In this document: positions 24,815 through 35,924 of the stretch, piece by piece
Layout of the letters: the number at the start of each line of letters is the position of its first letter
Position numbering within the stretch: position 1 is the stretch's first letter
Assembly: GCA_015179025.1 (NCBI GenBank)
Contig: WHUX01000112.1
Coordinates: forward strand, 62,001-126,000
DNA: 64,000 nucleotides
Direction of reading: 5' to 3'
Origin: Terfezia claveryi
Taxonomy: Eukaryota > Ascomycota > Pezizomycetes > Pezizales > Pezizaceae
Position numbers and translations under genes: made by a program
The notes under the pieces: model-generated
Databases searched by the model: none
What the model saw: the letters and a program-made list of their open reading frames with translations, nothing else
What the model was told of the DNA's origin: nothing

Positions 24815-24927
24815 GTAAGTTTAGAGACAGAGGTCGAGCTTATGCAGTAAGTGACGCTACAGGTATCTGAGCGCAAATATAGCGTGGATGATACCGTGCA
24901 AACTGATCTCCAAGACTCCATTTTTTT
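24787..24927 (+). repeat. Left terminal inverted repeat of the pogo-like element
   Basis: About 140 bp. Its outer 75 bp match the right repeat with one mismatch by eye. It supplies the two in-frame ATGs read by FYV7 on the minus strand. Confidence 0.88.
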
Positions 24928-24945
24928 TAAAAAAAAACTATAACG

Positions 24946-25275
24946 CTAAGGATTTACATCGGTTTCAACCACCACATCCTCAGCCAAAACAACATATTCA
25001 CATGGCCCCACCACAAGATTAGGTAGCCCTCGTACATGCAGTTGATGGTCCTCATTACCAGTTGGACAAAGGGAAATACCAGTCTGCTTAAAAGCCTTGA
25101 TAATTGTATCCTGCTTGTGTTCATGAAGCCATAACCAGGCGGCTGCCACTGCATGTGTAATTGCAATTCGGCGATGTCCAATGCTAGTATCTTTATCCTC
25201 ATTTGCCAATGTTTCTTCTAGGATATCAAAGACTGCTTTAGACTTTTGTCCACTAAAAATATCTAACACAACCAA
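24946..25275 (-). pseudogene. Pogo-like transposase, C-terminal fragment
   Basis: Codes for a DDE-type tail with ITHAVAAAWLWLHEHK and HVRGLPNLVVGP. A diverged relative of the same tail occurs at 38950-39330. There is no usable start, and the catalytic core is missing. Confidence 0.7.
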
Positions 25276-25519
25276 CCGTTCAGGCTGAGGAAGATATATT
25301 CCAGTCGAAGTCTTTGGAATCCCGTATATATCATGCTTTAGCCAACCTAACCTAATGTAACACTTTCATTACTATAAGCAGTAGGATTAAAGTACGTATG
25401 TACTTCTGAACTGTACTTTGTTCGTTCAGTTCGATGTGCTACACTTTCTTTAGTTGCATGTCCATAAAAGATCAGGATTGGCTTGCATCGTAAATATCCA
25501 TTAGAACATGCCGTAAGCA

Positions 25520-25819
25520 TTAATGTTGCTTGTCGTTTTGTCCATGAAACATGTTCAGAGTGAATCTAATCCGCCAGGAAATATTCCATCGCTCTCTAAA
25601 CCTATTAAACCATCCTACAGAAAACTGACACTGATATGTCACTTTATCCTGCTCATTACGATCCACCTGTTCAGGATAAAGCTGTTGAAAGATTTTTTTT
25701 CCCTCCCGTATAAACCATCGCTGTCCTACTGGCTTTCCTAGAGCACGTATTACTAGAAATTTCGTATGCAGTACTTGTTCCATTTGAGGCCATTGTCCAA
25801 CTCGTGCCCTTTCTACCAT
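25520..25819 (-). pseudogene. Pogo-like transposase, CENP-B-type HTH fragment
   Basis: Shows FSVGWFNRFRERWNISWR, the typical DNA-binding signature of CENP-B/Tigger transposases. It is out of frame with the flanking pieces. Confidence 0.75.
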
Positions 25820-25953
25820 TCTTGATCCCTTCTGTGATATGACAATTTCATCTTCCTTCCTTATCCATCATTATAGCATGGCTCTTTCAATACCTAATTG
25901 CTCTGATACCCCTACAACCGTTAGCTATATATTTACTAGGATATTTACAACCG

Positions 25954-26274
25954 CTACTTATATCTTGTTCCATATCCCTTGCATCCATTCCCTTTATTCA
26001 CACGACTACTATGAACCATAGTGATAGCACGCAGCTTAAACTCTCTGGTCCAAGACTTCCGTGTCTTTTTTGTTTTTTTAGAAACCTCCGACACATCCTC
26101 ATCTACCCATTCCGAGGCCACATTCTCTGCTTCATCTCTAGGCTTCCGTACCTTTAATGAGGTAAGACTGCATGGCTGTAAGGCTGTTGATTTTGCTCTG
26201 GGGCCCGGTCGAACTCTAACTTTCATTGAAGACATTGTTATTAGAGAGCAGATATAATAACAATTACTTTTCAA
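25954..26274 (-). pseudogene. Pogo-like transposase, N-terminal fragment
   Basis: Basic region with KKTRKSWTREFKLRAI, which precedes the HTH in this family. The frame breaks before the next fragment. Confidence 0.65.
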
Positions 26275-26355
26275 AAAACCGGACTATTATAGCTCACTTT
26301 ACGTGGTATTATCTATATATTTTTGCGCTCAGATACCTGTGTGCTGTACATTTTC

Positions 26356-26530
26356 CAAAAAAATGGAGTCTTGGAGATCAGTTTGCACGGTATCATCATC
26401 CATGCTATTTTTGCGCTCGGATACCTTGTGCACTTTTCCCCCAAAAATGGACCGTTGTAGCGTCACTTACTGCATAAGCTCGACCTCTGTCTCTAAACTT
26501 ACATGGAGTCTTGCTCACCAGTGGATGCGG
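26356..26530 (-). repeat. Right terminal inverted repeat of the pogo-like element
   Basis: Matches the left repeat but has about 28 extra bases in the middle, and an internal module (TTTGCGCTCAGATACC) that is repeated just inside it near 26324. Confidence 0.85.
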
Positions 26531-26547
26531 TACTGAATATGGATTAA

Positions 26548-26865
26548 GTTTGTAAAGTTCACTACGGGACACAACAGCTTTTCGGTATTGTTAAGACCGG
26601 TGATGTTTGGGTATTTCTACGGTTGGATCAAGGGGAAAAGTCGCATGTCTCGGTAAACAAAGGACCACCAGTTTCCCTATGGGGTCTGCATACGAGTGTG
26701 GAAGGCAACACTGCCGAATTACGACAACATATTACCAAGCTATTTAGCCATATTCTCGCCATATATAAGCAAATTGAGGACAGCACTATCATAACGAAAC
26801 GACCTATTGTATTTGTTGATGGCCTAGTCGAGAATATCCGAGCACCTGGAAACATTTGTCTCTAA
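26548..26865 (+). pseudogene. Relic of a nuclease-like or effector-type domain
   Basis: An open stretch without a clear start reads YGTQQLFGIVKTGDVWVFLR and then a helical region. The pattern of a strand, then a TGDVW turn, then FLRLD resembles the restriction-nuclease-like domains seen in CRN-type and related fungal proteins, but I cannot assign a family. Its last 27 bases overlap the end of the block shared by the two CRN-like loci. Confidence 0.35.
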
Positions 26866-28430
26866 AAAAAGAAATGGAGGGGGTACAGAAAAAAGAGTTA
26901 CATATCTATACCCCTTAAAACAAGTTTTTGGTCCGCATGGCCGAGCTGTTTCAATGTGATTATGTTGTAGTCATCCTCGTATAATGCATATAAGAAGTTA
27001 GGCCGGGGGTCCTGAACTGCTTTTGAATGGTGACGAAAGTCGATGATTACCCACTCCTTTAGAGGAATTACAGCATAGGCCCCATCCTCGATAAACCTTT
27101 TGGCATGCTGTTTCATACGATCCCCTTCCCGCAACAGCTCAATTCCCCAATTCAAATCCCCGTTGACATAGAAGTCCAAATACCCAACAGAACCGAAAAT
27201 AGCTCCAACGTCTGCACTGACTGTTGCATGGCGAGGAACAGCCGTTGTTGCTGCCTTATACCATCCCATCTCCAGAAGCCGGAACGTCTGCCCGAGACCT
27301 AGTGATGATTGTAGCATAGATGGATCCATCCGTTCGATAGTTCTGATTAGAAATTCTTGGAATGATATTGATTCTGATCTTAGGGTGCCACCAGGAGCAG
27401 TAAACAGCCGATTGATTAAAATCATCCGCATGATGGGAGCACTAAATTGGAATTTATTATCGACTATCGTCAAGATTCCTGATCGTACGAAGTTATATGT
27501 AGCTGGTTCAGTGATTGGGTCCACACTAACGCATGACTCGGCATCACAGAGGAGCAGAATTCTTCGCAGAAGCTCGGTTTCTGTAGGGCTGGGATTCCAG
27601 TTCTGAATCCAATGAAATGCGCGAGTTTTAGTTAGGTTTCTCTTGAAGTCTGCTGAGGTAAGGTCACGTAACATAGTCACCGTGGCCGCAGGCCCATCAC
27701 GATAATTGTGGCGTAGATATCTTAATGTAGTGCGGCAAAGACCTGCATGCCCGCCGGTTAAGCTAAAAATCGCATCTTGAACAGATTGCGGGATTTCAAA
27801 CTTAGGACTGCCTATGGTTTGCCGATGTTCCACAAATCTTTCCAAAAGCTCGTTAAATTCATCCCTTCTTAGGCGGAGTGCGTCCAGTCCAAGAGTGTAA
27901 AGGAAACTGATTGAGGAAATTTGTTGGATCATTAATGGGTCATACGAGGCCAGTAAAATGATGCGGAGAGAGGCATTCTTCTTGGTGTCAGACATCAATC
28001 CTTTCAAGCTACCCCAAAAAAAAGGAGCAGCATTGCCGTAAATTACTTGTGCATCGTCAATGATGATGCTCAAGCTCATGGAATCTTCACTGGCTAAAAT
28101 TTCATCCCAGGTGTACCCGATCTGCCTCTGCCAGAAACGTTGGAAGGGTTCTTTGTTAAAGAGAGCATCTTCTCCCTGAATACCAGCAAGTGAGATATAA
28201 TATGCCCTGTGACCTCGTGAAATGAGGCTGTCTCTGATCCATTGTCCAAGTGTGCTTTTGCCTGAATATGGTGGGCTGCGTATCAGAACAAAACAATGGT
28301 CCGTCATATATTGTTCGATGAACTTCATCCGGTCAGGTGATATTATCACCATACTGTCCGGCCCTTCATCTGAATCGGAAGGATAAGAGAGGGGTTGCGT
28401 AGAAACATAGCGCACTAAATCATGTTAGTA
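26839..28430 (-). repeat. Duplicated CRN body block, copy 1
   Basis: 1592-bp block nearly identical to 54330-55933 in opposite orientation. On the gene strand it starts at the intron sequence TACTAACATGATTTAG and ends about 60 bp after the stop codon at TTTCCAGGTGCTCG. The sequence outside the block is unrelated at both loci. Confidence 0.93.
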
Positions 28431-28766
28431 GGGTGGGTGAGGAGATGATTTGTTCAACATACCTTGCTCGGACTTACTGTGTGGAACTGGAACACTGACA
28501 AGAAACTCAGTGTCATTTCCAAAGCTCTCGAAAATCGATGCAAGAGTCCTCCTTGCATCGACCTCCACTGCATTGTTGTCGTCGTCATTCTTTTGCTTCG
28601 CCTTGATAGTAAGGTTGACAATCGAATAAGCATCCAATTTAGGTGCTGCTCTCTGTTTGATTGCTTGCTTGAGGTTGTCCACATCTTCAATCCCTTCCAG
28701 TGTCACTTTGCTCCATCTGCTCTCAGGGTTGATGATCTTAAACCAAGCTTTACTCGCAGTTGCCAT
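26898..28766 (-). CDS. Crinkler-like (CRN) effector: ubiquitin-like header, P-loop NTPase, nuclease-like C-terminus
   Basis: Two exons, 28463-28766 and 26898-28414, with a 48-nt intron; 1821 nt, 606 residues. Exon 1 is a header of about 100 residues starting MATASKAWFKIINPESRW, of the ubiquitin-like type seen in fungal CRN proteins. Exon 2 carries a P-loop (PPYSGKSTLGQ), a Walker B-type SLSIIIDDAQ, and a C-terminal restriction-nuclease-like motif set (GYLDFYVNG, WGIELLREGDR, EWVIIDFR). CRN proteins are described as intracellular effectors or host-nucleus-targeted proteins in oomycetes and some fungi. Function here is inferred from architecture only. No classic signal peptide is seen. A CT-rich minisatellite lies just upstream. 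The body is nearly identical to the broken copy at 54346-55874. Confidence 0.82.
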
Positions 28767-29145
28767 GATGATCTGTTGATTGCTTTGACTGACTGATGTA
28801 TAAATGGGTATACGGAGGGGGGCGGAGGGGCTGAGGGGCGGAGGGGCTGAGGGGCGGAGGGGCTGAGGGGCGGAGGGGCTGAGGGGCGGAGGGGCTGAGG
28901 GGCGGAGGGGCGGAGGGTGGTGAAGAGTAGCAGCGAGGCGGAGGAAGGGGGGTTGAGTGAGTAGGAGAGAAGGCTGAAGGCTAACCAGACTAGCTGAGGA
29001 TGGGTTTGTGGTTCATAACAAATTGAATACAAGGTTGCAAATCTTGGCAGCCCTGCTGTACAGCCAAGGAAAACGAGTCTAACAGTACGAAGCCGCCGCA
29101 ATATCATGGGGTTTCCCATAAAGTCAAAAAGGGAAGATACTCTAC
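28767..29145. other. Upstream region of CRN-like gene 1
   Basis: No gene. It contains the G-rich minisatellite at about 28810-28918, which reads as pyrimidine-rich on the gene strand, and a CCAGACTAG fragment of the dispersed motif near 28985. Confidence 0.5.
28810..28918 (+). repeat. 16-bp minisatellite (GGAGGGGCTGAGGGGC)n
   Basis: About six to seven units of GGAGGGGCTGAGGGGC with minor variation, 45-150 bp upstream of the ATG of the CRN-like gene, i.e. in its probable promoter or 5' UTR. Confidence 0.9.
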
Positions 29146-29199
29146 ATGTGCCAGGTACTGCTTATATATGCAATATGCGGCCTGAAAATCCCTCGATCA

Positions 29200-29390
29200 G
29201 TAACCGGTGAAGTTAGAGGAGCACTCCCTAATCAAAGAACGCTTGAAAAAATTTGCATCCAACGCCTCCGCAACATCTACCTCCATTGGGTTTTCTCTCT
29301 CATCAAAGAGCTCCTTGAGAATGCAATTGATGCCTCTGCAGTACTTATCTCGGTCGAGAATTCCCCCGATTGCGTTATGCTTTGATGTAC
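29200..29390 (+). pseudogene. MutL-family (MLH/PMS) N-terminal fragment, frameshifted
   Basis: One frame reads SLIKELLENAIDASAVLISV, which matches the first ATPase motif of MutL proteins (KELVENAIDAGA...I.V, with the Asn that binds Mg-ATP). The preceding conserved segment lies in another frame (LKKFASNASATSTSI). Nothing of the rest of the ATPase domain follows, because the frame stops at about 29385. It is a fragment or relic, not a working gene. Confidence 0.5.
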
Positions 29391-32080
29391 TACTATAAGG
29401 TGAAAGTTAATGGACATGGAATACTACCGGGACCCCTGGGGATAGGGGAATGCTTATAATTTCAAGTAATCCTCTTTCTTCACAACTCACTAGTCTGTTG
29501 GCTCACCAAAACGAGCGCCCTTACAGGTTTACCTCCGCGGATTACCCTCAACTCCCTCCTCCGTAAGCACAATCTTGAATCCCTCCACCATGGGTACAGC
29601 ACCCTCAACCGGTACAACCCCCGGCGATTTCTGCCCCTCCTTAGTGGGGTTGTGCGCGGCACCCACGAGGCTCAATCCCCTCCTCCAGCCAGCCCAGATG
29701 CGATAAGTTGCAACAATCTTGCCAATCATAAAGATATCAAGAACTCCAAAAGAAACTGAAGCAAATATAAATCCTGGGGTATGCTTTGAATGAACGGGGT
29801 CTTAGGTATGAGCTGGTGTAGTGATGGAAAGCTCTCTTGCTAAACTTTGAGCCCCAAATCGCCATCATTCAGGGTAACTGATAAGGTATAGGCATTAGCG
29901 ATTTTTTTTTACTGTTAACCTTCAAGGCCTAGTCACCCATCCAAACCCCTACCGACTGCTATAGTAAATATTATTAGACTGGCTGGCTTTCAAGGGAGGG
30001 CAGCATACAGTAGAAATTTGAAAGAGCTTCTAATGGGTATCAATGAGGTGCTGCAGTTGCAGTCTTCAAAGAGGAGGATTAAGAAGCCATGAGGGAGAAT
30101 CAAAACTTTGGGAATAGAGGAGTGGGGAATAGAATAAACCAAAAAAAAAAAAAAAAACAATAGATACATGACTATTTACAGTATCACATGATGGCAGAAT
30201 AACTGACGATAGCTTAATGCATAATCAGCGACTTCATTACGCTCTGCAACTATATTATGGCTAATTACACTTCGGATTTTAGAAGTCATTTCGGGTTGAA
30301 GGCTCCATGAGAAGAGGGTTAGGGGTTGCATGGCACGCAGAGTACATATACGTCTACTGGGCTAGGGTAGAGCATGTGGCTGTTATGTAGGCCGACGTAC
30401 CCTGGGAAGAAGCCTTCCGCCCTCCTCGACCCTTACTGTGGTGTATCATGTTGGAGATTGACATAATCCTGCAGCTTATGTGATACCGGTTGGTGTCATG
30501 ATATACCTGTCAGCACAATGTTTTTATGCGGCTGAGGTGGATGAGACATATATTGGAATATGAGTTCTCCTAGTTTGTTTTCACTCATTGTTGAGAAGCA
30601 CATCTAACACTCAGGTATCGAGTTTGAATGGTGAAGTCGTATATTCGCTCAGCTCGACTTTCACCCTAGCTCAATATTTTTTTTTTTTTTTTTAAAAAAT
30701 TCTCCAGGAGCGCATACAGCCGGTCACTGGTGGTCTGGGGTGCCTGCCAGGAGCATGCCTACAGGGCTTTGAAGGAGGTGCTGGATTATCGCCTATATCA
30801 GCCGTGCCGCAACGGTAACTGGGAATGACTATGAGACGCCTTCAGGGGTACCCTTACACAGGTCTGGGTGAACAACGGATTCAGAAGACGATCACTATTC
30901 CTCATGTAAGCTAACGGACCCTCACACTCAGTACACCGCATATGATAGGCAAGAAAGAGTGCAAGCGTTGATGCATCCTACAGCATCCCGCTTATATCTG
31001 CTTCAAATCAGCGTGAGCATTGTTCAACTACTTCGAGCGGTGGAGCTTCTTACCAAGTCATGGGTGAATGCTCTTTGCCTCATGCAAAGTAACCTCGATA
31101 CCAAGGTGAGTCTTGGTCATAAAATCAAGCCATTATTTCTCACCAACTTTCATTCGACCACAGGTTAAGGGTACCTAGTACTTTCTTCAGGGAACAAGCG
31201 GTTTACAAAAGGCTATTCAGAATATTATCTCAGTTTTCTGCATGTGATGTCCATTGTGACTTTTGCTGGGACAATGCCATCAGAGACATCAATAACCTCG
31301 TGGTAATTAACTTGGGAATATGGGGAAGGGAGGACCTGTGGCTACCATGCAACAGGTTGGCTGGTGCTGTCTAGCTAGATGACATATTGGACCCAATAGA
31401 TGGAGTCGGTGTTTTCCAGCAATACCCCAAATGCAGGGTACATTTTTATCAAGGGTTCCTCTGTTCCTAATCACAATACAATGGATTATACCAATACCTC
31501 CAAGCTTTCGTGCGGAAGCTGAACACTCTTCAAGTGACGGAGAAACCCAAAATTCGGGTTTTTTTATGGCATGTCATGTCAACATTGCAGAAGGGTCAAT
31601 TACCTATCAATCTAAGAGATCAAATTCAAAACCACATACCCAGACACGGGGATTTCTGACATAACAGTTATAATCTTGGGTGATGCACAAACCTTGAGTA
31701 TCAATGATGAGGCCTTGGAGAACACGCTTGCGCCGAGGTTCAAAAAATATCTCAACTTGTTTGGAAACAATCACGTATTGCTCGACCTTCTCTCCATTTC
31801 CTATTTAAAAAGCTTATGGGCAACACGCCTTTACGGACTATTTATTTGTGATGGTGTGCTACCTCTTTGGTTACTGATGCACAGGCAATAACGAACTCTG
31901 AAGGATTGTCTTCCCTCATATTCAAGCTACCACCACACATTCTATATAGGGAGCAAGACTGGGACAGAAGTTTCTTGTATGGTTGCTGGGGCAAGCGCAG
32001 GCGGAGCATGACAGTATGGTGGGTAGCTTGGATGACAGAAATCTTTTCTTGCCGTGTCAATAGATAGGATGAGGTCGGGA
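29391..32080. other. Repeat-rich intergenic stretch
   Basis: No supported gene. It holds an ACCCTCAACTCCCTCCT repeat fragment near 29546, an A-tract near 30139, a T-tract near 30677, and a segment at 29800-30020 with a diverged copy at 35560-35740. A 66-codon minus-strand ATG frame (29529-29729) has no recognisable relative. Confidence 0.4.
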
Positions 32081-32165
32081 CATGGTACAGTTGTTTTCCT
32101 GTTTTTTACTCTGCTTCTTCGTTTTAGTTTCAGCTTTTTCCTTTATTAGGATTTTTTTTCAACAT

Positions 32166-32980
32166 CATACTGTACCCACTACCCAGAAAAAGCGGTTAAC
32201 TGATTTCGAAAAAGGCAAGATTACGCTTCTCTATGAGCAAGGCTGTGGATATGGACAAATTGCCAGCCGTATCGGTCGACCTAAGTCAACTATCCAGAAT
32301 TTTATCCAACGCTATATAGAACGTGGAACCCATACAAATAAGCCACATCCAGGTCGGATCTCAAAAGCTACCGAGGATGCAGTTCTAGCTCTTATTGAAG
32401 GGGATGCTTCAATATCTAAGCTGAAGCTTATAGACGATATACCCGAGTTACAAGATATTCATCCACGAACTATCGATCGTATGCTTCGAGGTAAAGGAAT
32501 TCGAAAATGGATAGCAAGAAAGCGACCAAAGCTAATATTGCTCCTTTCTTAACTCTTATAATTATTAGATCTAATATTATATATATCATATATAGGACGG
32601 CTCGTGATATCTCTCTTATGGTATGGGGATGTTTTTTTTGATCAACAAGGGGATATTTATGGCCACTACTTGAAGGGCATAATAATGCTATTCGATATGT
32701 TGAGATTTTAACACATGTTCTTCCTGATGTTCGTCTGGAAATGAGTGAGTTGATGGGTATTGATGATCCAGTTTTTATGCAAGACAATTCATCAATCCAC
32801 ACCTCCAAGGTTGCACGCGCATGGTTCAAAGATAATGACTGGGTTGTTGCTAAACATCCAGCCTACTCTCCTGACCTTAATCCAATCGAACATGTTTGGG
32901 CATATATGAAACGCCAACTTCACCGAAGGTATCCGGATTTGATTAATATGCCAGGAAGTCCAGAAATAGTTAAGGTCTCC
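32166..32980 (+). pseudogene. Tc1-like transposase, internally deleted
   Basis: The N-terminal part (to about 32552) has a paired HTH: KRLTDFEKGKITLLYEQG, then GRPKSTIQNFIQRY, then the linker PGRISKATEDAV and MLRGKGIRKWIARKRPKL. After a stop, a second piece (32741-32970) carries MQDNSSIHTSKVA and YSPDLNPIEHVW with 34 residues between the second Asp and the Glu, the Tc1-type DD34E spacing. The segment that should hold the first catalytic Asp is missing. The transposase sequence ends where the 12-bp minisatellite starts. Confidence 0.85.
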
Positions 32981-32984
32981 CTCC

Positions 32985-33312
32985 CGCCGCCAGCCAGCTC
33001 TCCCGCCAGCTCTTCCACTAGCTCTTCTGCCAGCTCTTCCGCCAGCTCTTCGACTAGCTCTTCCGCCAGCTCTTCTGCCAGCTCTTCCGCCAGCTCTTCC
33101 ACCAGCTCTTCCACCAGATCTCCCTCCTGCCAGCTCTTCCACTAGCTCTTCTGCCAGCTCTTCCGCCAGCTCTTCTGCCAGCTCTTCCGCCAGCTCTTCA
33201 CCAGCTCTTCCACCAGATCTCCCTCCTGCCAGCTCTTCCACTAGCTCTTCTGTCAGCTCTTCCGCCAGCTCTTCCGCCAGCTCTTCTGCCAGCTCTCCCG
33301 CTAGCTCTACCA
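32985..33312 (+). repeat. 12-bp minisatellite (AGCTCTTCCGCC)n
   Basis: About 26 units of the form AGCTCTTCNNCC, interrupted by a few ATCTCCCTCC variants. It lies between the Tc1-like relic and the stop codon of the secreted-protein ORF. Open in several frames only because of the repeat. Confidence 0.92.
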
Positions 33313-33810
33313 CTGCGAATTAAACTCCTCCCATGAACACTGGTACTCCAAATCAGGTATTTCCGAATCAGGTATTGTGGAAATCTCCACATCAGACAAA
33401 TCAAAGTGGTCCATAGACCCCAGATCAGAGTCGACCCAACTATCAGCCCACCTAACTTTTTTCTGAATTGGCTGACTCAGATTGACCAGTTGTGGTGCTT
33501 GCCTTGCGGCTGGAAAATGCACCAATTGGTCATCGCAATATTGCGAGACCCGTTCCTTGATTCTCACACCCAGACCTTCACAACTCGGATTTACTTGTTC
33601 CCAACGAAATCGGTGATCTAGTTCTGCCAGAAGTTGACAATCTACTGATATCTGTATTAGATCGACTCGGATAGGGGTAGTGGTGGTAGTGGTGGTAGTG
33701 GTGGTAGTGGTGGGATTGGTGGGATTGGTGGGATTGGTGCGGGTCGTGATGGTACTAACCACGTGAGTGGTCAATAAGGCAAGAAGAATGGCAATGATAC
33801 AGAAGTACAT
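33307..33810 (-). CDS. Putative small secreted Thr-rich protein
   Basis: Single-exon ORF of 167 residues from an ATG at 33810. The first 20 residues (MYFCIIAILLALLTTHVVST) look like a signal peptide. A run of NPT repeats and 12 Thr residues follows, encoded by GGT/GTG-type microsatellite DNA on the other strand. The remainder is acidic with a few Cys and no recognised domain. Its size and signal suggest a small secreted protein, possibly an effector. The stop codon directly abuts the 12-bp minisatellite. Confidence 0.5.
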   Translation of the reverse strand: MYFCIIAILLALLTTHVVSTITTRTNPTNPTNPTTTTTTTTTTTTPIRVDLIQISVDCQLLAELDHRFRWEQVNPSCEGLGVRIKERVSQYCDDQLVHFPAARQAPQLVNLSQPIQKKVRWADSWVDSDLGSMDHFDLSDVEISTIPDSEIPDLEYQCSWEEFNSQW

Positions 33811-35924
33811 GTTGATGTATGTTAGAGATATTCTGTAATACAGTATGATATTGCGGTATTGTGCAATAGTATAGAGGATGTTGTGCTATAGGGGTAGCAT
33901 GTTGACGCGTAAATGCCTACGTTATCATACGAGAGGCCAGTGCCTGCCAACTGTGTGTTGTTACTGCTGGCCTCTATCACTAAACATTAGCGCTAAACCT
34001 ATAATATGCGCGCTAATGCAAGACTCTTATGCAGGGGGGGTGCCAACCTAGCTGTAATGTATGGGTTCTGGAGATAAAATATGCCTTTCTATGAGGCAAT
34101 TATTATTGTTTCAGTGCGTGCGGCATACCCTCGTGCCGGTCGCGGGCAATTGATATAATTCCTCAATTTGGTAAATGTGAATCGAAGAAAACATTCTGCT
34201 ACACTCAAAAAAACACTCTATGAAGTCATTTTTTGACCACCCCATCCACATCACATACTCTTCCTGTTGATTAGTGGGAGATGGCAGACATTGAACAAGG
34301 GGAAATCCGGACAAATTACCTCAAGCCCTTCAAATGATGAAGTACATGCTTGTGTAGTTAACAACTCATCACCTTCATCTCTGATGATGAATGGAATGGA
34401 GACGAGGATACTGAGTTTATTGCTAGTGTAGAAATCTCTAACATTTCCTATGCAATGGGTTATTTGAAAATTAGTTTCTTATCTACGGGGTTCTTATCCA
34501 TGGGGGTTCTAATAGACCCTCTTGTACTGAATATCGATGCGCTATAGTGGAATTAGTAAAGTTCAGAATAATCATCATTATAATAATATTTGTCTACAAC
34601 TTGTTGCACGATTTTATCCTATAAGTAAGAAAAATCCCAGCTATTTCTTACTTACTTACCTATAGGGGATCCAGGTAAGGTGCAAAACAGTACTTTCTTA
34701 ATCGCAAGTACTTATTTATACGCAGATTGCTAAGTATAACTCTACTGGTGTTTTCGTTTCAGGTGTTTTGCAAAAAAACTTCTACTCTAATTGTTATTGC
34801 CGATACTTTAAGTGATATTTATTGACATCGAAAGTGTTAACAGATAATGACTGTATTTCTGGCTGAACTAAATTGGAATATTACTGTAGATGGAAGTCTA
34901 ATCAATTGGGAAATACATGAACCTATTGCAGTCGCTGAGATAGCTCCAGCTAGGTATACCGTTATCAATTTCTTTTTTTGGAGGGGTAAATCAAGTACTC
35001 GTAAACCTTTATCAATACAAGTGCATTATACACCAAATTGAGTAATTATTTAAATTGCCCGTGAGCGGCAGTGGGTATGGGTATGCCGCCCGCGAGCGGC
35101 CCAGAACATATACCGATGTCTCTTGGAACCTATCCACTTACGAAACTAGTCACCATTGAGCTCCGGAGGATGTTTTTGGAAACTATCGATATCAATACTT
35201 GTGCACACCTTTAACATAGAAAAATGGGACAAGCGCTTGCACTTTATCACTCTGATCATCGTTCATACAAGTAACCTATTCGATGACATGGAAATTTCTG
35301 GTGAGGAAGAGTCGGTGCCTGGCAAGAACACCAATGTTAACAGCCGGTTTAAATTTGGGGAAGCAAAATGGTTTACATCACTATGGCAAAGGACGATATG
35401 TCTTGCAGATAAAAGTTATCACCGCCAAGAGTCTGGGACCGAGAACACCTAGTACTCTGTAGTCTAGTTGGCACTCCACAGAAATATGATAAAGTTGCAC
35501 AGTTACTTAGTCTATAGTGGTGCGAATATAGATCCTGCAACATGCTCTGAAAAGAATGCGTGAATGGGTGTAGTGATGCTAAGCTCTCTTGCCCCAAGCC
35601 ATTATTCAGGGTTAGCAATAAAGTAGTACAATTCATTCGGCCCATACCAATCATCCTGCCTCTTCCTAGGCTACCAACTTCCGCTATATTAGACTAGCTT
35701 TGAATGAGGACAGCATAAATAGAAAGCGATATGCGGAGGGTCTCTTGTATTTCTCTTGACATTTTGCTGAGATCCTTGACAGAAGAGCAGATGAAAAGCA
35801 AATACCTAATAAACACTAGAAATTATGAATGAAGAAGAGAAAGCAGAAATGGGTAAAGTAAAGGAGATTAGGACATATTGATGAACCCTAGATGGCTCTA
35901 AGTTCCAAGATGTACAATGTATAC
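33811..35924. other. Intergenic, no supported gene
   Basis: Two short open frames (34847-35041 plus; 35373-35654 minus) have no recognisable relative. The stretch contains a TAGTCTAGTTGGCAC motif at 35460 and a 22-bp sequence at 35426-35447 that recurs at 45816-45837. A diverged copy of 29800-30020 lies at 35560-35740. Confidence 0.4.

Larger units (their letters stand above)
24785..26532 (-). mobile_element. Pogo/Tigger-like DNA transposon, degenerate, with TA duplications
   Basis: Element at 24787-26530 flanked by TA on both sides (24785-24786 and 26531-26532), the duplication typical of the Tc1/mariner/pogo superfamily. Long terminal inverted repeats start CCGCATCCA and contain GGTGAGCAAGACTCCATG. 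Transposase fragments on the minus strand encode a basic N-terminus (KSWTREFKLRAI), a CENP-B-type HTH (FSVGWFNRFRERWNISWR) and a C-terminal tail (HVRGLPNLVVGP). The space between the HTH and the tail is too short for a full DDE catalytic core. This copy is therefore non-autonomous. It sits at the 5' end of FYV7. Confidence 0.88.

Noticed and set aside
32792..33313. Minus-strand Glu-Glu-Leu-Ala repeat protein
   Set aside because: Translation of the 12-bp minisatellite; not flanked by credible coding sequence.
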